Shown here piece by piece: positions 11,837-24,778 of a stretch of DNA of 64,000 nt. The stretch is from Seriola aureovittata (Eukaryota > Chordata > Actinopteri > Carangiformes > Carangidae): assembly GCF_021018895.1 (NCBI RefSeq), contig NC_079364.1, forward strand, positions 31,424,201 through 31,488,200, read 5' to 3'. The notes beneath the pieces are model-generated. The model did no database searches. It saw only the letters and a program-made list of their open reading frames with translations, and had not been told where the DNA came from. The translations under genes and the position numbers were made by a program. Each line of letters starts with the position of its first letter. The stretch's first letter is position 1.

Positions 11837-12849
11837 TAATGGCAGCAGACTGTTTGTGACAACGGTGCTGGGGGGGTGGGGGGTGGGGGGGTCCCAACGT
11901 GTCCAGTGTAGAAATGACAAATTGCCGTCTCACTTCTCCACTGAGCAGAAGGACACCAGCGGACGGGCTGTTCAGCTGCAGAGACGGAGACTGTGCTGTG
12001 TCTGATGGGTCTGCTGTTATCATTGTGTTTCACTCGCACACAATCAAAACTGCTCTCAGACGTTCTCTATGTTTCCCCTGTGCACAGTCATTAAAAAGAG
12101 CTGCTTGACCCTGAGAACTGAACTGCACCGCCAAAGTTACATAACACCACCCGAGCTAAAGACCACCAGCACTTTTGACAACCTGTATAAATAAATTTTT
12201 TCCATATGTTCACAACTGGGGCATACACAATAACTGAAACCTCCTTTTTAGAAGGAAAGAAGAAAAAACACGCAGAGCTGTGTGTGTCGGACTGCTGCTC
12301 CTCTGTCTGTTTGTTTTCACCCATCGCACCAAGGTTGAGCAGCGTTTTTCGTATGTTTTCATGACACACTTTCAGATAGATTCACATTATAAACTCACAT
12401 TCTGCCGTATGGGAAGCTGTCTGCTGATGTTGAATGATTTGTAGAGCTTTCTACCGTTCTTAACTGACATAATTGTCAGTGAAAAAAACTATAGTGAAGT
12501 TAAACTCAAACTTATTCTGCCAGAGAACTTCTTGGAAGCCCTTCAGGAATATCTGACATTCCCATCCACATGCCTGTGTGGCCCCCAGACCCAACTTTTG
12601 AGTGGCCGCAGCAGAACGTTTAATGGGAGAGGGTGTGGTCGTCCAGCTCCAGAGACACGGACACGATTAGATGATTCTAGTGAGTGTATGGTGTATGTAT
12701 GTATCAGGTGTCCTGAGGTGAAGTAAATGGAGGAAAGTGTGAGATTATAAAGTCTTTCCCTAAATAATAAAAGTTGTCCATAATGTATGAAAGGAAGTGT
12801 TTTAGATAGAACAACATGGGCTAATACTCTTACATATGTGATCATTATG

Positions 12850-14165
12850 AAACATTTAGCACAGGGCTTGTTTCTCTCACTGTATAACAACAGTCGATAT
12901 AGTACACTTTTCTCCCACACAGACAGGACAGTTTCTGAGGATTGGAGAGATGGATTAACTCAGATATATATAACGTTTTAGAACACCTCACAGTGTAGTG
13001 AGATTCTGTTTCATCTTCTCTTTTATGACAACGTGAACAGAGCCTGGCCTCCCTGGGCAGCCTGTTTCTATGGTCAGGCTGTGTCCACTTATTCTGCACA
13101 CTGTCAGTGTTTCCCTTAGTTTTCTGTCAGTCACAGTGGTCAGGTACTTGTGCTTTGCCACCATATACTCTCTGTTTAGAGTTAAGTAGAATTCTAATGT
13201 GATTGTGATTTGGTTTTGTTTCAACATCTGATATGATTTTCTTCTTTTGATGGTTTGGTGAGGGCAGACTGTTCGGTGTCTGAAGCTGTGATGTATGTGA
13301 GCTTCAGGATCAGCTGGCAGAGGGGATTCTTATCTATGTTCAAGGGAACGGGCTCGTGCAGGTTGGAGTGGGGGTCTCTAGATTGGAGGTGTTTATGAAA
13401 TCTGATGGCTTTTTTGAATTTAGATTATTGAGAGTATTGGCCGAGTTCTGCCCTGTGTGCGTTATTGGATGCATCTCTGTGAACTCTTACGAACTGTGAA
13501 CTGTGAACTTCTATGTTTTTACACAATTCCCATTTTGGGAGGTCTTGGCTTGGACCCCACTCTTCAACATATTATAGTGTTGGGTCTTTTACTTTTGAGC
13601 CAGGTCCTAATAGCAATGTCAATGAGGCTTTTGCTTTCGATGGCATAAAAAGGCCTTTTTGCTTTCTCTTTCCGCTCATTCACAGTCATGACTAAATGTC
13701 CAGTGGAGTAGAATGTTTTTCTCTCAATTTCTATATTTAATGTGCATTTATTTTTCAGAGAATTGTATCATTTTTGAGTGCCCATGTTTGATTGAAGTTA
13801 TGGAGGATGTCCTGGAGGGGGACAGGAGAACCAGGTCATCAGCAAACATCACACATTTCACCCCTAACCCTCACACTAGCAGCTGTGGATTTTTGCAGTT
13901 GTTCTGCCAATGTGTTTATTAATACGACACATTTGGGCTGGGCTCTTATTGCAGCTTTATTTCACCCCACAGTGCTGTTTAAAATAACTGGCTCTTTTGT
14001 TTCCAGTATTAATTGCACATCTGTTGTACATTGTTTTAATGAAATCATAGGTTTTACCCTCTAAGCCTCTATAATGCACAACGATCTATAAAAGTGCCTT
14101 TCGTGCCAAATACACTCAACAGCCTTTTTGAAATCTACAAAACATTAATATATTTACTTTTTATC
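12850..14165 (-). mobile_element. Antisense non-LTR retrotransposon remnant (RT to C-terminal zinc-knuckle region)
   Basis: Reading the minus strand from 14165 downwards in shifting frames, I find FVDFKKAVECIWH (RT motif A region), FADDLVLLSP at 13846-13817 (the catalytic FADD motif), KAKRPFYAIESKS, RVHRDASNNAHRAEL, YLTTVTDRKLRETLT, ARLCSRCHKREDETESH with a following cysteine (a Cys/His cluster), and LSNPQKLSCLCG. This is the order seen in teleost LINE polyproteins of the FADDLVLLSP type. Several frame changes and stops make it a dead copy. I leave the clade open, and neither end is defined. Confidence 0.75.
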
Positions 14166-14210
14166 TTTTTGCATAAGCATTAATAAGAGTGGTGAGGGTA
14201 AAGACATGGT

Positions 14211-14253
14211 CTCTCTCTCAACTCTCTCTCTCTCTCTCGCTCTCTCTCTCCCT
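14211..14253 (+). repeat. Impure (CT)n tract
   Basis: Mostly CT dinucleotides with AA, CG and CC interruptions. Confidence 0.85.
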
Positions 14254-17200
14254 CATGCATTCTTTGTACAGCAGTCTAGTCTGCTTGGATGGAGGTCAGT
14301 GTGTCATGTTGCATAAGAGCCTGGAGGAAGATGAATAGTGACTGAACAGTGTTTGTTTAAACTTACACCTGGTTATTCGTAAATATGTTTTTATGGCATG
14401 TATAGTCAAATAAAGAAAAGAAGAAAAAAAGAAAAATTCACAGGGGAACTTTAATCCTTTAAACCCTCAGTTGTTTTTCTGCCCAGTTTTCACTCCCTTT
14501 ATTTTTTTGTCTTACGGCAGAGGCATGTTCTAGCTAGATTTGTCTTATATTTTTATCTTCAGCATAAGTTGTTCTGCTCATCTGCCCATCAATTTGCATG
14601 TCAGCAGTACTATACCTGTCCTAGGGCAGTTTTTATTTTCCAGTGTTTTAAATTGCAAATGTTGATGGTTATATAGAGAACATAAATGACTGTATACATT
14701 CTAAAAACAAGACCAGATCAAAATCTAGTAAATGGCTGGACCACCCATTGTCAAATCCCGATTCTCTAACTGCGAAACAGATAGCTGCGAACAGAAATGA
14801 GCTGATTGTCAAAGTCTGACTAAAATGCTCTGGTACTTCAGCCACTGGCTATTAATAAAGCAAAAGCAAAAGAAAATGGTGCCAGGTGGGCCATGCTGGT
14901 GGCATGGCTGAGGGCGATGACTGTGTAGTTGTAACATCGCAGAATTATGGAATACCTTATGGCTTGTTTAAAGGCTCAGTTTCTGAATACAGGCTGTGTG
15001 CGTTTCTCTCTTTTGATACCTTAACAGTAGTAATATAGAACCTGGACCTGCTTTATAATGAAAAAAGACATGGACATCTCACTTCCTATGGGACCTTTAA
15101 ATACACACAGCAGTGTTATACAGATATGAAATGTTCACCTTCAGTTTATTAACTGCAGTTATCTGAAGGCGGCAGCAGTGATGTTGATAAATCTGCATCT
15201 CGATTTGAGAAGTGCCACACTAGAAGTAAGTGCCATTTAGGCTGATTGTGCTGATTGGTGATCAGGTCGACTTTCTGAGCACCAATGTGGTTTAATTACA
15301 TATTTTTCAGTTTCTGTTCTCAGTCATCAGAAGTACGGTGACATTTTATCATGGTTCATAAATACCACCTTATACTGACTCATTCTACCTGAGCTTCAGA
15401 TAAAATAATTGTTTTATGACTGCATTGTCTACATAGAGGTTAATGACAGCAACTGTGCGGTGAGGGTGACTATATGGGTTGCCACTTGATTGACATTTAA
15501 AATGAGTGATGACAGAGAAAGTTAGAAGGCTTTATGTTCACATCACGACAGCAACATGATTTCCTGGTGAAGTGTCTTCCATTTGTTGAGCTGTTGTCAT
15601 ATTCCACTCTGACTGGCTCAGTTGTTTCAGAGCCATGAGAGCAGTAATGTGAGAGGCTGAGAGCAGATTTATTAATCACCACACCCTCTTATCTATATTC
15701 CACTTCACTCAGACATTTTTGCACTGCTGCACCTACGTGAACCAAAATAGCAGATGACGCCCGGAGACTTCCACTCACTCTCTGCGTCCCGCTTTGCACT
15801 TTTCTGTGTTGTCACAGGCTGCATCATGGGGGGTTTTGAAAACTTATTTTGCTTCCAAAGCTCCATATAGTGTCAGCTTCCATAAAGTTGCACATCCTGG
15901 ACCCGCTGTTGTAAAAGTTCATCCAAATGTAAAGAAGCAAAGAGCAACATGTTTTTTCTTGTTTTTTGGCACACAAAGTCACAGAAAAAAGTCAGAAAAT
16001 CACTGAAAATTGAGCTTCATTTAGCCTGGTTTATTGAAACTACAACGAAAAATAATGACCTTTGGATTTGAACAAGAGTTTATTTCTACAACTACATAGC
16101 TCCAAGGGTCCAGGTTATATAATGTAAATCTAGTCAGCTGCTTATGTGAATGAGCTTTCACCCAATGTGGTCTTCACGTTAGCTGTCTGAACATATATAT
16201 ACTGTATATGTGTATACGTAGAGTGGGGTCTGAAAGACCATTGGACCCCACTGTATATATAATATATGTTAAAGCTCTGAGGAACATTTGAACAACTAAT
16301 AACAATATTCTGTTAATGTAAACCCAACATCATGCAACTGATTTGTGTATAGGTAGAATGAAAGAATATGTTCAGATGGACATAAGTGAGTGACATTTAC
16401 TCATTAAGCTGGACTGGTTGGGGAATTGGGGGTCTGGATGATTAGTGAATGGAGGTGAGTGGTGAAAGAAAAGGTGACAGAATGAGGCTGACTGTGATAT
16501 CCTGACAGAAAGGCGGGGTTACAACTGCAGGCTTAAAGAAAACAGGTTACAAGTCTGCATGATTTCAAGTCCTTATTGATGAACAGTAGCAACAGTAATG
16601 TCACGTGTGTAGATAAATCAGTCAGCCTGTGATTGTGAGGAAGGTGTGTGATCCACTCTCATGGTTAGACATTGAACATTGTTAGTGAAGCCTTCCATGT
16701 AGCCATGCATATGTGTGTTTGCAGCATGAGGTGTGGTCATTGCAGGGTTTAAGTTTCTATAGTCTCTATAAAAGTATCAGTTGTGGAAGAGGAATGTTTT
16801 CAGTCCTTTACTTACTTACTGCTGCTGACGACTGAACGAGGAGACTTTTTAATTATAATTCTTATTGCAGCGGCCTGTTCTGTCCTGTCTGCAGTAATGA
16901 AATTCCTGCTTCATGAATGGAATCTGAGACAGGGGGGAAAAGCCCAAAGGAAGTGAAAGCAACAATGAAGCTCAGGCATCTGCTTCCTTCATGGCTGGAG
17001 ACCAGGTCCAGAACACCTTACCTCCACTCCCTCTGGTCCTCATGAGATACTCTTTCACTATGTGGGGCAGATCACAAGGGTTTCCCTCGTGGTTCAGTTA
17101 GCAACTGTTTAAATCAAGTTAACCCTGTCTCACAGAAGAAAGACGTGGCCAAATGACAAACACTGCAATCACTGCCATACCCTCCTGCAGGTGAAGACAT

Positions 17201-17499
17201 CAAACCTCTGAACAGGCTCTTGTTGTTGGAGGCTGAAACACACACCGAGTATGTTTGATGTCCACAATCAACCAGGTTGCTCTCAGAAATAAGATTACAT
17301 TGGTAAACATATTTACATGCACTGCAGTAATCTGGTTACTGTAAATCCACATCAAAACATCAGATGAGCAGTCAAATTTCTGATCTTATTTGGAAAGGTT
17401 GTTGATTTCAACTGTATGTTATTGCTACTATTCAAAATTCTGCTTCTGGCACTTCCTTTTGGGGAAGACACATCTGTCAGAAAACAGGTAGCACTGGTA

Positions 17500-18720
17500 A
17501 AATCCCCAGGTGGCATGCCAGTGTCAGGGCATTGCTCCCACTGCTGTTCGTCGGCCCCAGTGCTCCCTCTCCTCCTTCTCCCTTGTGGATGCTCCTCAGG
17601 TCACCAAGTTGGTCTCTAAGGCCAAGGCCTCCATCTGCTCTCTGGACCCCATGCCCACCGCCTTGGTCAATGCATGTCTACCTGCTCTGTGTCCCCTCAT
17701 GGTGGACATCATCAACTCAATCTGGTTTGGTACCCTCCCGCTTCAAAGTTGCCTCATTCACTCCCATCCTCAAGAAGCCAGGTCTTGACCCCGATGACCT
17801 CAACAACTACAGACCGATCTCCAGCCTTCCTTTCCTCAGTAAAATCCTGGAAAGAGTAGTAGTCGCCCACCTCCATCAACACATGTCCAACCATGAGCTC
17901 TATGAACCCATTCAGTCTGATTCAGAGCACACCACCGCACAGACCGCTCTCATCAAAATTACTAACGACCTTCTCATTGCTAGTGACTTTGGCCACAACA
18001 GCATCCTCATCCTCTTGGACCTCTCAGCAGCCTTTGACACAGTCTCCCACACCATCCTCCTCACCTGCCTATCCGACTACCTTGGCCTCACCGGGTCAGC
18101 ACTCTCCTGGTTTCAGTCTTACCTCACCAACCGAAAACCGTTTGTCACCATTGGAGGCTCTAGCTCAGCCCCTGCCCCAGTCAACCACGGTGTACCCCAA
18201 GGCTCTGTGCTTGGACTCCTCCTCTTCACCATCTACATGCTCCCCCTTGGTCAGATCATCCACCACCACGGTCTCAGCTTCCACCCATATGCTGACGACA
18301 CACAGCTTTATCTCAGCACGAAACTCTCCACCCAGCTCCCCCCACAGTCACTTGTCAACTGCCTACAAGAAATCAAAATCTGGATGTCATCTAACTTATT
18401 CAAACTCAACAGCAATAAACCAGAGCTCATGGTTGTGGCTCCCAAGGCCCTGCTCCGGAAGGTTGGAGATCTACACCTACTTATGGACATCGACGGATGC
18501 TCCATCTCCCCACCCCCTGGAAATCCGCAACCTGGGTGTCATCTTGGACTCAGCTCTTTCATTCCAGGCACATGTCAAGTCCCTCACCAAATCTGCTTTC
18601 TTCCACCTCAAAAACATCTCTTGACTCCAGCCATCACTCTCTGACTCTGTCACAGAGACCCTCATCCATGCCTTCGTCACCACCCGTCTGGATCACTGCA
18701 ATGGAGTCCTGTTCGGGGTT
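17500..18720 (+). mobile_element. L2-like LINE reverse transcriptase fragment, frameshifted
   Basis: Three frames must be joined to follow the protein. The N-terminal part (VTKLVSKAKASICSLDPMPT) reads in one frame up to about 17735. The main part from about 17735 to 18490 reads in another. The tail (EIRNLGVILDSALSF) then reads in a third up to a stop near 18625. The main part holds NNYRPISSLPF, LDLSAAFDTVSH (motif A), GVPQGSVLG (motif B), YADDTQLY with the catalytic DD at 18294-18299, and WMSSNLFKLN. The fit is to L2 (Maui-type) RTs. There is no endonuclease domain upstream, and similarity stops at LFGV near 18720, so it is truncated at both ends. Confidence 0.85.
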
Positions 18721-19734
18721 CCTTATTTGTGCTTTATTTATTTTGTGTGAGCTTGACCAGCTTTCTGCTGTCACTCCACGTTGGTCGCCCACAAGACTGC
18801 TCAGGTCCTCTTCTCATGTTGAGCTGGTTTCTGCTCATTTAGATTTACAATTAGGTGTAGACAAAAATAATACTGAAATAAAATACCTCCGGGATGAGGG
18901 ATGCCATTCATTGTTCATCACAATGTCAACAAAAAGACAATCTCCTCTCTTCTTTATCCACTCTCACCTCCCGGCTGTCTGCCCTCTGGCAGGCTCATAT
19001 TATGTGAGACTCGCCCTCCTGAGATTGGCAGCTAATCAAAAATTATAAAAGACAATCTGTGATCATGACAACTGTCTTAAAAGTAGTATCCTTAATGATG
19101 ACAATAATAATTTATGTTCTTCACTTCAAAAACATAAAGAATCATAATTTAAAGTACATTGTGTGTTTCCACTATTATCTGCCTATTGTGGGGATGAAAT
19201 CCTGCAACTAAATGCAAATTCCACATACTTTCAGGGGCCGTCGGCGGTGCTGGTGATCCTAATTGATCAACCTGATGTGCTCTCACATCACAACAAGGAC
19301 GACAACAACATACAGACGTACGAGTATAGACGACACAACCACAGAAACCACCATTTTACTGTACGGAGCAGGACAACCACTACTTAAAAGATAAGAGCCT
19401 ACATGTCCAGGCCGTCATTGGTGTTTACAGAGAGAGACAAGGCCACTCAGAGGGAGCTAGGTCAGAGGTTAGAAGCCACAAGAATTTAGGCTATGTTTTT
19501 AATGACATATCTCTGAAACGTCAAATATAGTGGAAGCACAAGAAAGATCCTTGTGACAAATCCTGGAAGGTTCAGTTCAGTGTATGGCTCCAGGTCACAG
19601 GTGTGGAAGAGGGCTATTGTTGGGTTCTGCACGGTCCTTATGCAGCTTTGATCTTGTTTCAGCATGACCCACGTAGCATCAGAGCTGCTGCTGCTCACGC
19701 TACGTCCTCTGTGTAGAAACGGTGTCAGGTTGTA

Positions 19735-20010
19735 CGTCTCCTTCTCGTGAACACGATATCTTAGTAACGCCTTGAGGGAACTTCTTCAAATTTGGCACAA
19801 ACATTCGTCAAAGGCTAACAAAACATGTTTTTGGCCATAACTCACAAATTCATGCACTAATTATGACCGAATTTAACTCAGATGTCTTTAAAGATACAAT
19901 TAGGTGATAACATTTTACATCCAAATGATCAAAGGTCAACTTCACTGTGACATCATAATGTTCGGCAAAAACATGCTGTAACTCAGAAAGGGGAGATTGT
20001 GACCAATGAA
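19735..20010 (+). repeat. Second copy of the dispersed 137-bp teleost repeat
   Basis: It carries TCGTGAACACGATATCT, AACGCCTTGAGGGAA, CTTCAAATTTGGCACAAAC, AAACATGTTTTTGGCCATAA and ATCAAAGGTCAA in the same order and strand as the copy at 340-700. Here there is one unit with a longer 3' extension. Confidence 0.75.
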
Positions 20011-20200
20011 ATACCTAATCATAGTTTTCTTATAGGCAACTCACGTGATTTCACTAGTAGATTTCCTAAAACGTTTGACCGTTCCTTTCTGAAAAATGTG
20101 AGAACATTGCTTTTTTGATGTAGGTAGACATTCATCTGTATGATATGCATCAATGTAATGCAGGTTATATTAAGACAGGGTTATTATGTTGAAAAAGCAA

Positions 20201-20232
20201 CCCCCCCCCCAAAAAAAAAAAAAAAAAAAAAA
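20201..20232 (+). repeat. Homopolymer pair: 10 C then 22 A
   Basis: A run of C directly followed by a run of A. No recognisable retroposed body lies next to it, so I do not call it a retrotransposon tail. Confidence 0.9.
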
Positions 20233-20587
20233 TCATCTGTGACTATCATCTGAGAATCTCTAAACAAAAGTAATGAGTTCAGGTCTGAGCAGCAGCAGCG
20301 GTCCAGTCGTTGTATGAGGCAATGTTCTCCCACAGAGTTCTGAGCAGGCAGAGTTACTGTTCCCCTGCAGTGCTGGAGTTGGTTTCACAGTTAAAAACAC
20401 TGTGTTATTTGTCTTTGTGTGAGTTCTTTCTTATTACAAGCCCCCCCTCCCTCCAAACATAGAGTAGCTCTCTGATCCCTGCTGGGAGTCTTATTTTTCT
20501 GCTGAGGTGAGATATGTTCAACTTTTGTGGGACCACTCACTGTCAGCTTCTCTGTTTAAGACATTGTTTTATTTTAATGATTGATCA

Positions 20588-20905
20588 TTTTGGAGGCTGT
20601 AATTTTTGAAGCTGTTGAACTGTACTGGGTTATAGTGACAGGCATTCCTAATATTATGTTATGTATATCCTATTTATATGAATTAAGGCTGACAAAATAT
20701 TAGGCACACCTCTCAGTATAACCCAGTACAGGTCAACAGCTTATAAATTACTGCCTCCAAAACGACCATTAAAATAAATCAACATCCTCTGAAACAGATT
20801 CAATAAAAACTGAACATTATGATCCTCATTCAGGAGGATTTACTGCAGGCCTGTTATATTACACTGTGTTAGTTTTATCTAGGTGTACCTAATAAAGTGG
20901 CTAGA
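20588..20905. mobile_element. Foldback element with a Tc1-like terminus
   Basis: Arms of about 67 bases (20588-20655 and 20696-20762) are near-complements around a 40-base loop. Both begin TTTTGGAGGC when read inward and share GTACTGGGTTATA and CCTAATATT. The unit continues to GGTGTACCTAATAAAGTGGC near 20879-20898, a terminus I associate with a large Tc1-like family of fish. The segment after the hairpin matches 41036-41190. No protein is encoded. Confidence 0.65.
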
Positions 20906-22929
20906 TTCATTTAATCACTATGTGTCATAGCAGCCCTTTCCCTGAACTGGAGAATCAGTGATTTTACTGAAGAACTTGACTTCAACCTTAAAATGTGCCT
21001 GACATTGGCTTCATTTCATCTGTGGAGTCATATGCATTAAAGAAAATCACTGCTAAATGTATTTTTGCATCAGCAAGGAAAATATTAGGAACTAGAGTGA
21101 GTTTAGGCTCATACATGACCAGTAAAGACAGAAAATACACAGTGGCTGGATAACAGTGTTAGATGATGCATGGGGTAACGTTACGTTACCATGACAGCAG
21201 TGTTGCATAAATGACCTGTCCCACCTGTTGTATATCTCTGTATCAGCTTGGGCTTGGTTTTGCTTCAGCTCTGTGCAGAGCTGCTGTGAGAAGCCATTTC
21301 CAGTTTCAGACTTGAGATGATCCTGTGCAGGTTTTATAGCTGCAGGTTGTAGCTTTAACCGGGCGCCATCTTTGTGATGACGTTACGCTACGTGGCTGTG
21401 CCTCGCCAGCCCTAACCAACTGTTGTTTAATGTTTTTGTTTTTATGTTTCCTGAGAACTGCTCATCCAAAAAACTTTACAGTCGACACTGCACTTCCTTG
21501 GGTCCTCAGCAAAACACCCGCCAAGTCGATGGAATGAGCGGTTATATATTTATAGTTGGTTTCTGTAATAGTTGATATAGTAATTAATAAAGTTGATCAA
21601 CAATGTTTGCAAAGAAAAGAAATGAATAGCAAATAGAGACTGCTATGTCTCAGAAGCAAAGGTGATATACAAAGTGTCTGATTTTGACATTTGACACTGT
21701 GGTGTCTGTCTCCCGCCAATATTTAAGATTTTCTAGGCCATTCAGCTGCTTATTCAGCAGATGTCTTTTGCTCTTACTCTCATCTTCTTGGACTGGACAG
21801 CATACTTGCTCTTGGACTCCTCTAAATCCAACCTCCCAGACCATTGGATCACTTCCTGTTTCCGGAGTACTGATGGTCTGGTTTCAATTCAGAGTGAAAA
21901 AATCTGAAAGTCAGCAGAGCCAGTTGCTAGAGGAGGGCACTGCTCCGACACTCTCCCTCCGTTGGAATGAATGACTCCTCATCTCTGGTAATCTGACAGT
22001 GCCTGAAGTTGTGCACACGGTGTCACCTCTGGGACCAAGAGTCATGTGACTCTTCTTAGTCAATACTTTTCTGCTTGAATTGTCACCTGGTCCCCCCACA
22101 GACCTTGGTGGTCAGCTGACATGTGCTGGCTGCTGCCTCACAGGACAGCTCAGACTCAGAATTATCTAACATGTTGATCCCTTGCCCCTCAGTTCTCTAA
22201 CCTAAACCTTCTACAGAGTAGTTTTAGTTGCTTAAACTTAATGAAACATTATCCACATTGGCTTCAGACCAGAAAATACTTGTATGTCTTGATTTGGAAG
22301 GCAGTGACAACCTGTTTTGTCATCTTGGTTGGATGTTTCATTAATTATAGCCAAGTAAAGTTTGATGTAAAAGATTAACAGAGGCAAACATTCCTCAGGA
22401 GTGTGGTTGCATCAATTTTTGCATAGCTAGTGGATGAACTAATGCTTAACAGATCATTTTTTCCTCAAGGATAATTTATTTCCTTTAGCAACTTAGATTT
22501 GGTTGGCAGTGGTGTTGGGCCTACAGCCCCAGGAATAATTTTATTGAGTTTTCACAATACAGAATAACAAAGCTCTCATGCAGACCACGCTCACATCATA
22601 CTACAGAACTCTGTTCCCTTGTTTAAAGCAGAACCTCAGTCTTTTCCTAACCTTGACCAAGTGGTTTACTTGCCAAAACCTTAACATAACTTACACCACA
22701 CTTTTCCTAAACTTAACCCTTAATGCTGTAGTTGGCATGTGCAGAAAATGAAGACAAAAATTTTAACAAGACTGGCACTGAATAGAATTCAGGGGTTGCA
22801 GAACTGTAGATTTACAGTTGAAAATAGAAAATATGACTGGGGCTGTTGTTTTAACGATAAAAAGAAAAGAGATCTCGAGAGAGAAGTTCAAACACTTTCT
22901 ATTTCCACCCTTTTATTTTTTAACTTGAA

Positions 22930-23640
22930 CTTTTATTGGTTTTTCTAGCAGATAGAAAAATGGGGCAGCACATTTTACCAATGCAAATGCTTATACAATG
23001 TGAGAAAAAAACAAAAAAACTAAGGGATTAGATGTAGCTTAGTGAGATGAGTACAGAACACATGAATACATGAATACAGTAATGCATAAAGGAAATACAT
23101 AAGATAGAATTGGCTATTTATGCTGCTTCGGGAGTATGACTCAAGACTCTGGGGAAGATTGGTATTTTAACGAACAATGTCCATGATGACCTTCCACTAT
23201 TGTAGTTCCTCATTATAAATTGGAGAAAGATTACATGCAGCTCCCTCCATGGAGATCGTCTCGAGGAATGTTTGAAGCCACAGTCCCTCTTTCAGCTGAT
23301 CTGCGTCCTTCCAATTTGTTGCTATTAGTCTTTTAGCTGTCACGCGCCCACTTGTTACAATTTGTTTTTTTGTGTTTGGACCATGTTCCTTCGACAGCGT
23401 AGTTCAAAAGGCACATTGCTGGATCACAATGGAAAAGTATAGCCAATGATCTTTCCCAAAGATTTTGTAACATTTTCTCCAGAAGGTTTTAACTTCAGTG
23501 CAATCCCATAACATATGATAAAACTTACCTTTATCTTGTTTGAAGTGCCAACAAAGATCAGAATCGGACACACCCATCGTATGTTATTGAACAGGAGGGA
23601 AATATATTCTATGTACAAAATTGTAATTGATCCTTTTATT
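22930..23640 (-). mobile_element. L1-type LINE 3' remnant (antisense)
   Basis: The minus strand near 23570-23400 encodes a CDSDLCWHFKQDKGKFYHML stretch followed by WDCTEVKTFWRKCYK, the Cys-rich segment near the C-terminus of vertebrate L1 ORF2. Further along, near 23310-23210, come NWKDADQLKEGLWLQTF and ISMEGAACNLSPIYNEEL. Stops interrupt it. The remaining 22930-23160 part is A/T-rich and is included only as the likely 3' untranslated end. Confidence 0.6.
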
Positions 23641-23765
23641 CTTCACGCAATTTAGATCCTTCCTGCTTTCACTCTTGACCAACTGCTGCATGAAGTGGCC
23701 ACGACTTTTGGGTCAACCCTCTTTTATTTTCTCTGTATTTGAAATCTCACTCTGTACAGTTGCAC

Positions 23766-23880
23766 CTAGAGCTGGGCGGCTAATCAAATTTTATTTTTGA
23801 TTACGATTTTGGCTTCCAACGATTATGAAAAAAAGATTATCAAGATTAAACAATTATTGTGCCAAATGACCCCCCTACAA
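23766..23880 (+). mobile_element. hAT-type terminus (solo end)
   Basis: AGAGCTGGGCGGCTAATCAAA is followed by GATTACGATTTTGGCTTCC and ACGATTATGAAAA, the terminal block order of a widespread teleost hAT family. I could not find a matching inverted end downstream within 1 kb, so the copy is truncated or strongly diverged. Confidence 0.5.
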
Positions 23881-24401
23881 TAACCATCCATCGATCCACC
23901 TCAGGGTTACGTTTCGGTGTACGTTAGCAACGTACGCAGACTTTCTATAAAAACATTTTGAGAATGACTCAGTGTCTGCTTTTCTTTCACAAGATACTGA
24001 TGATGGGAGATGTATTTGGACCAATTGGACATTCCCACCGAGTTCAGTAGTCGGACAGACCGTTGATCTGCATTTAATTCAAGGCCAGCCTCATCCGTAC
24101 TATCCTAGAGGTAGAGATGTGACCGAGGACACAGAGACTGAGTTCACACCAGCTGATGCACAGCCGGCTAATCTTTGGCCTCAGGAGAGAGGTTATCTCT
24201 ACTATGCTGAAGCTTGAATATGTTAATGTGGCACCACATAGTCTTATTCACTTTTCTTTCAGTCACATAAGATCTGGAAAAATGAGCAGAAGGAGCTGAG
24301 CCAGGAATTGGTTGAACAAAATTTTAAAAAAAGATGCAGGTAAAAGTACAGAAGTAGCTCTTTTAAAAATGCTTGTCACACTGCATTAAAAAAGGCTGCA
24401 T

Positions 24402-24419
24402 GGGGGGGGGGGGGGGGGG
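24402..24419 (+). repeat. Poly-G run, 18 bases
   Basis: Eighteen consecutive G. It could form G-quadruplex structure and is a likely site of sequence-length error. Confidence 0.9.
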
Positions 24420-24778
24420 CATATTGCTACTGCTACTGGTGAGAAAATAAGACCTGATCCAGGAAGGACGGTTGGATCAGTGCGTTTGAGGGCGAATCAG
24501 TCTGACGACAGAGGATTTTACGAATCATGCTGACAGTCGTGTTGCCAGATGGTGAGGTCAAACTGTTTTGCTGGACCATCCTTCAATTTTTCAGGACCCC
24601 CACTTTGTCAAAAGAGTTGTCTCTAATCAAAATGAATTGGGGGCGTTGTTTCATGCAGCGCTAATATCGGTTTGAAATGCACACTCGTCCTTTAAAAAGC
24701 TACTGAGACACAGCTCCACACACAGGTGTTGTGTCTCTAACCCTGCTCTCTTCTTCTGTCTGTTCGGCCTGTATGCAG

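Larger units (their letters stand above)
8091..24778 (+). other. adamts17: Intron between prodomain and first catalytic exons (16.7 kb)
   Basis: It starts GTGAGT and ends TATGCAG. It contains a hAT MITE, SINE-like copies, an antisense LINE, an L2-like RT fragment, a foldback element and an L1 tail, listed separately. A 13-base C run lies at 8391-8403. I see nothing recognisable in 8404-10796, 14260-17499, 18721-19734, 20906-22929 and 23881-24401 apart from short simple runs. Confidence 0.85.
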
